From the NCBI GenBank assembly GCA_025024175.1, contig QCXZ01000064.1:41561325-41625324 (forward strand): a stretch of DNA of 64,000 nucleotides. The letters are read 5' to 3'. The position numbers and the translations under genes were made by a program. Below, one piece after another: positions 62,970 to 64,000 of this stretch (positions are counted from its first letter, which is position 1; every line of letters begins with the position of its first letter). The notes beneath the pieces are model-generated. The model saw only the letters and a list, made by a program, of their open reading frames with translations. It was not told the origin of the DNA and did no database searches. The DNA comes from Rhyzopertha dominica (lineage: Eukaryota > Arthropoda > Insecta > Coleoptera > Bostrichidae).

Positions 62970-64000
62970 TAATCGACCTTGTTGTTATTTATAATAGAGT
63001 GAACTATTTAATTATTGCCAAGCTTTCGACTTTATTAGAGTCTTCTGTAAAAACAGCACTTATAAATTACAGACTAATTAAGACATCTAACATTGTTATA
63101 AATCAGCCTTTTACAAATGCGTGCCACGTTCTCTAACATACACCTATATACATATATTAGTAAGTCTTTGGTAAATTTTCTTCTTGTAATTTATATTAGA
63201 TGACACATTTCAAAAATAAAACAATACCAAATTTTTTTGTCAAACTTATAATGTCAAGCCACAATGCAAACGTTCAAAAAACATTTCATATAGCATCCAT
63301 TTCAAATTTATGTTCAAATTTATAGATAGAATTTTAATTAAGAAGGTCAGGAGACAGTAAATATGTGTAAATGTTACTTAATTGATTTGTGTCTGATTTT
63401 TTGTTGATGGTGTTTTCTGTTATATTAATATGGTACATTTCAAGAATTAATCTTTTTTGGTTTGCTGTTCTTTATCTAAAATTTTGACGTTGTCCCAATC
63501 TACCCTATGATTGTTAATTAATATATGCTCAGCTAGAGCACATTTATCACGTTTTGTAGTGATGTCACTTTTGTGTAAAGATAATCTGTTAGATAGCCAT
63601 TGGGATGTTTGTCCTACATAATTTTTACCACAACTGACATGTTAAACTATAAACTACACCTGACTGAAATTTTAATGGTATTTTTGATTTGAGGTGACTA
63701 AACAGATTTGAACCTTTTTTTACGTTTTTAACAGCTATTTTTAAATTTTCCCTTTGAAAAATTCTAATCGTTTGTAATGTTAAACCAGTTATATTAGGGA
63801 GAGAGCCAAAACGAACATCTTCATTATTTATTCGAGTAAGATCAGCATCACGATCATTAACTGTATCAAATTCACTGGCAGAAAATAATATCTTATTTAT
63901 TAAAACCTTTGGATATGAATTTTTTAAAAGTAAAATTTTCAGTTTATTACGTTTTTATTAATAAAATTAGGATGTGAAATTTTAACTATTCTGTTTTTCA
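62970..64000 (-). pseudogene. Second Penelope-like element, degenerate, cut by window edge
   Basis: The 3' end at 62,970-63,060 resembles that at 46,058-46,140 (gccaagctttcgac, then a short stem). From 63,345 up to the edge the minus strand reads a decayed GIY-YIG protein: VVYSL, YVGQTSQWLS, LHKSDI and INKKSDT recur with stops and frame changes. It is clearly diverged from the 43-46 kb copies, so it represents an older family or insertion. Confidence 0.8.

Noticed and set aside
1..64000. CRISPR arrays, tRNA/rRNA genes, bacterial operons
   Set aside because: None seen; introns, splice signals and retroelements show nuclear animal DNA.

Overview
This is AT-rich nuclear DNA from an insect. A beetle is possible, but the order is only a guess. 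It has spliceosomal introns of two kinds: many of 50-57 bp and several of 2-7 kb swollen by transposons. Three conserved cellular genes can be read exon by exon, and mobile elements fill much of the rest. I found no tRNA, rRNA, CRISPR array or bacterial feature.

Genes. From about 49.6 kb down to about 8.1 kb the minus strand carries one large gene for a ribosome-binding protein 1 (p180)/kinectin-type ER membrane protein. I can place 17 coding exons, about 1,018 residues: an N-terminal signal anchor, the hallmark SYEEAL segment, a lysine-rich linker and a long coiled coil. Its 5' end faces, about 0.4 kb away, a plus-strand gene of five exons for the RTRAF (hCLE/C14orf166/CGI-99) protein, 240 aa. 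RTRAF converges, with 59 bp between stop codons, on a small two-exon minus-strand gene that looks like the complex I assembly factor DMAC1/TMEM261.

Mobile DNA inside the p180 gene. The large introns hold hAT miniature elements with exact 8-bp target duplications (15.1, 24.9, 27.3, 39.7 and 42.2 kb, plus 9.2 kb with one mismatch). They also hold a decayed mariner-type element with about 285-bp inverted repeats split by a hAT element (11.9-15.0 kb), a 5'-truncated LINE with a 20-bp target duplication (29.4-30.1 kb), a 1-kb foldback palindrome (34.8-35.8 kb), P-element-like and Tc1-like remnants, and a head-to-head Penelope-like palindrome with 1.34-kb near-identical arms (43.3-46.2 kb).

Right flank. 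Beyond 51.2 kb there are foldback repeats and then a complete Gypsy-type LTR retrotransposon on the minus strand (57,284-62,788). Its 443-bp LTRs are about 99% identical, but the reading frame is broken several times. A degenerate Penelope-like GIY-YIG sequence runs off the right edge.

Most interesting signals. (1) Three unrelated hAT miniature elements each carry their own short word repeated near the ends: TATCGATA (the DREF motif; DREF has a hAT-type BED finger), AACCGGTT (the Grainyhead/CP2 motif) and TCCGTA. (2) A short CTGA...GAAAGCTTGG motif with a compensating stem recurs at three Penelope-related loci and resembles a minimal hammerhead ribozyme. (3) A large, nearly perfect palindrome lies inside a transcribed intron.
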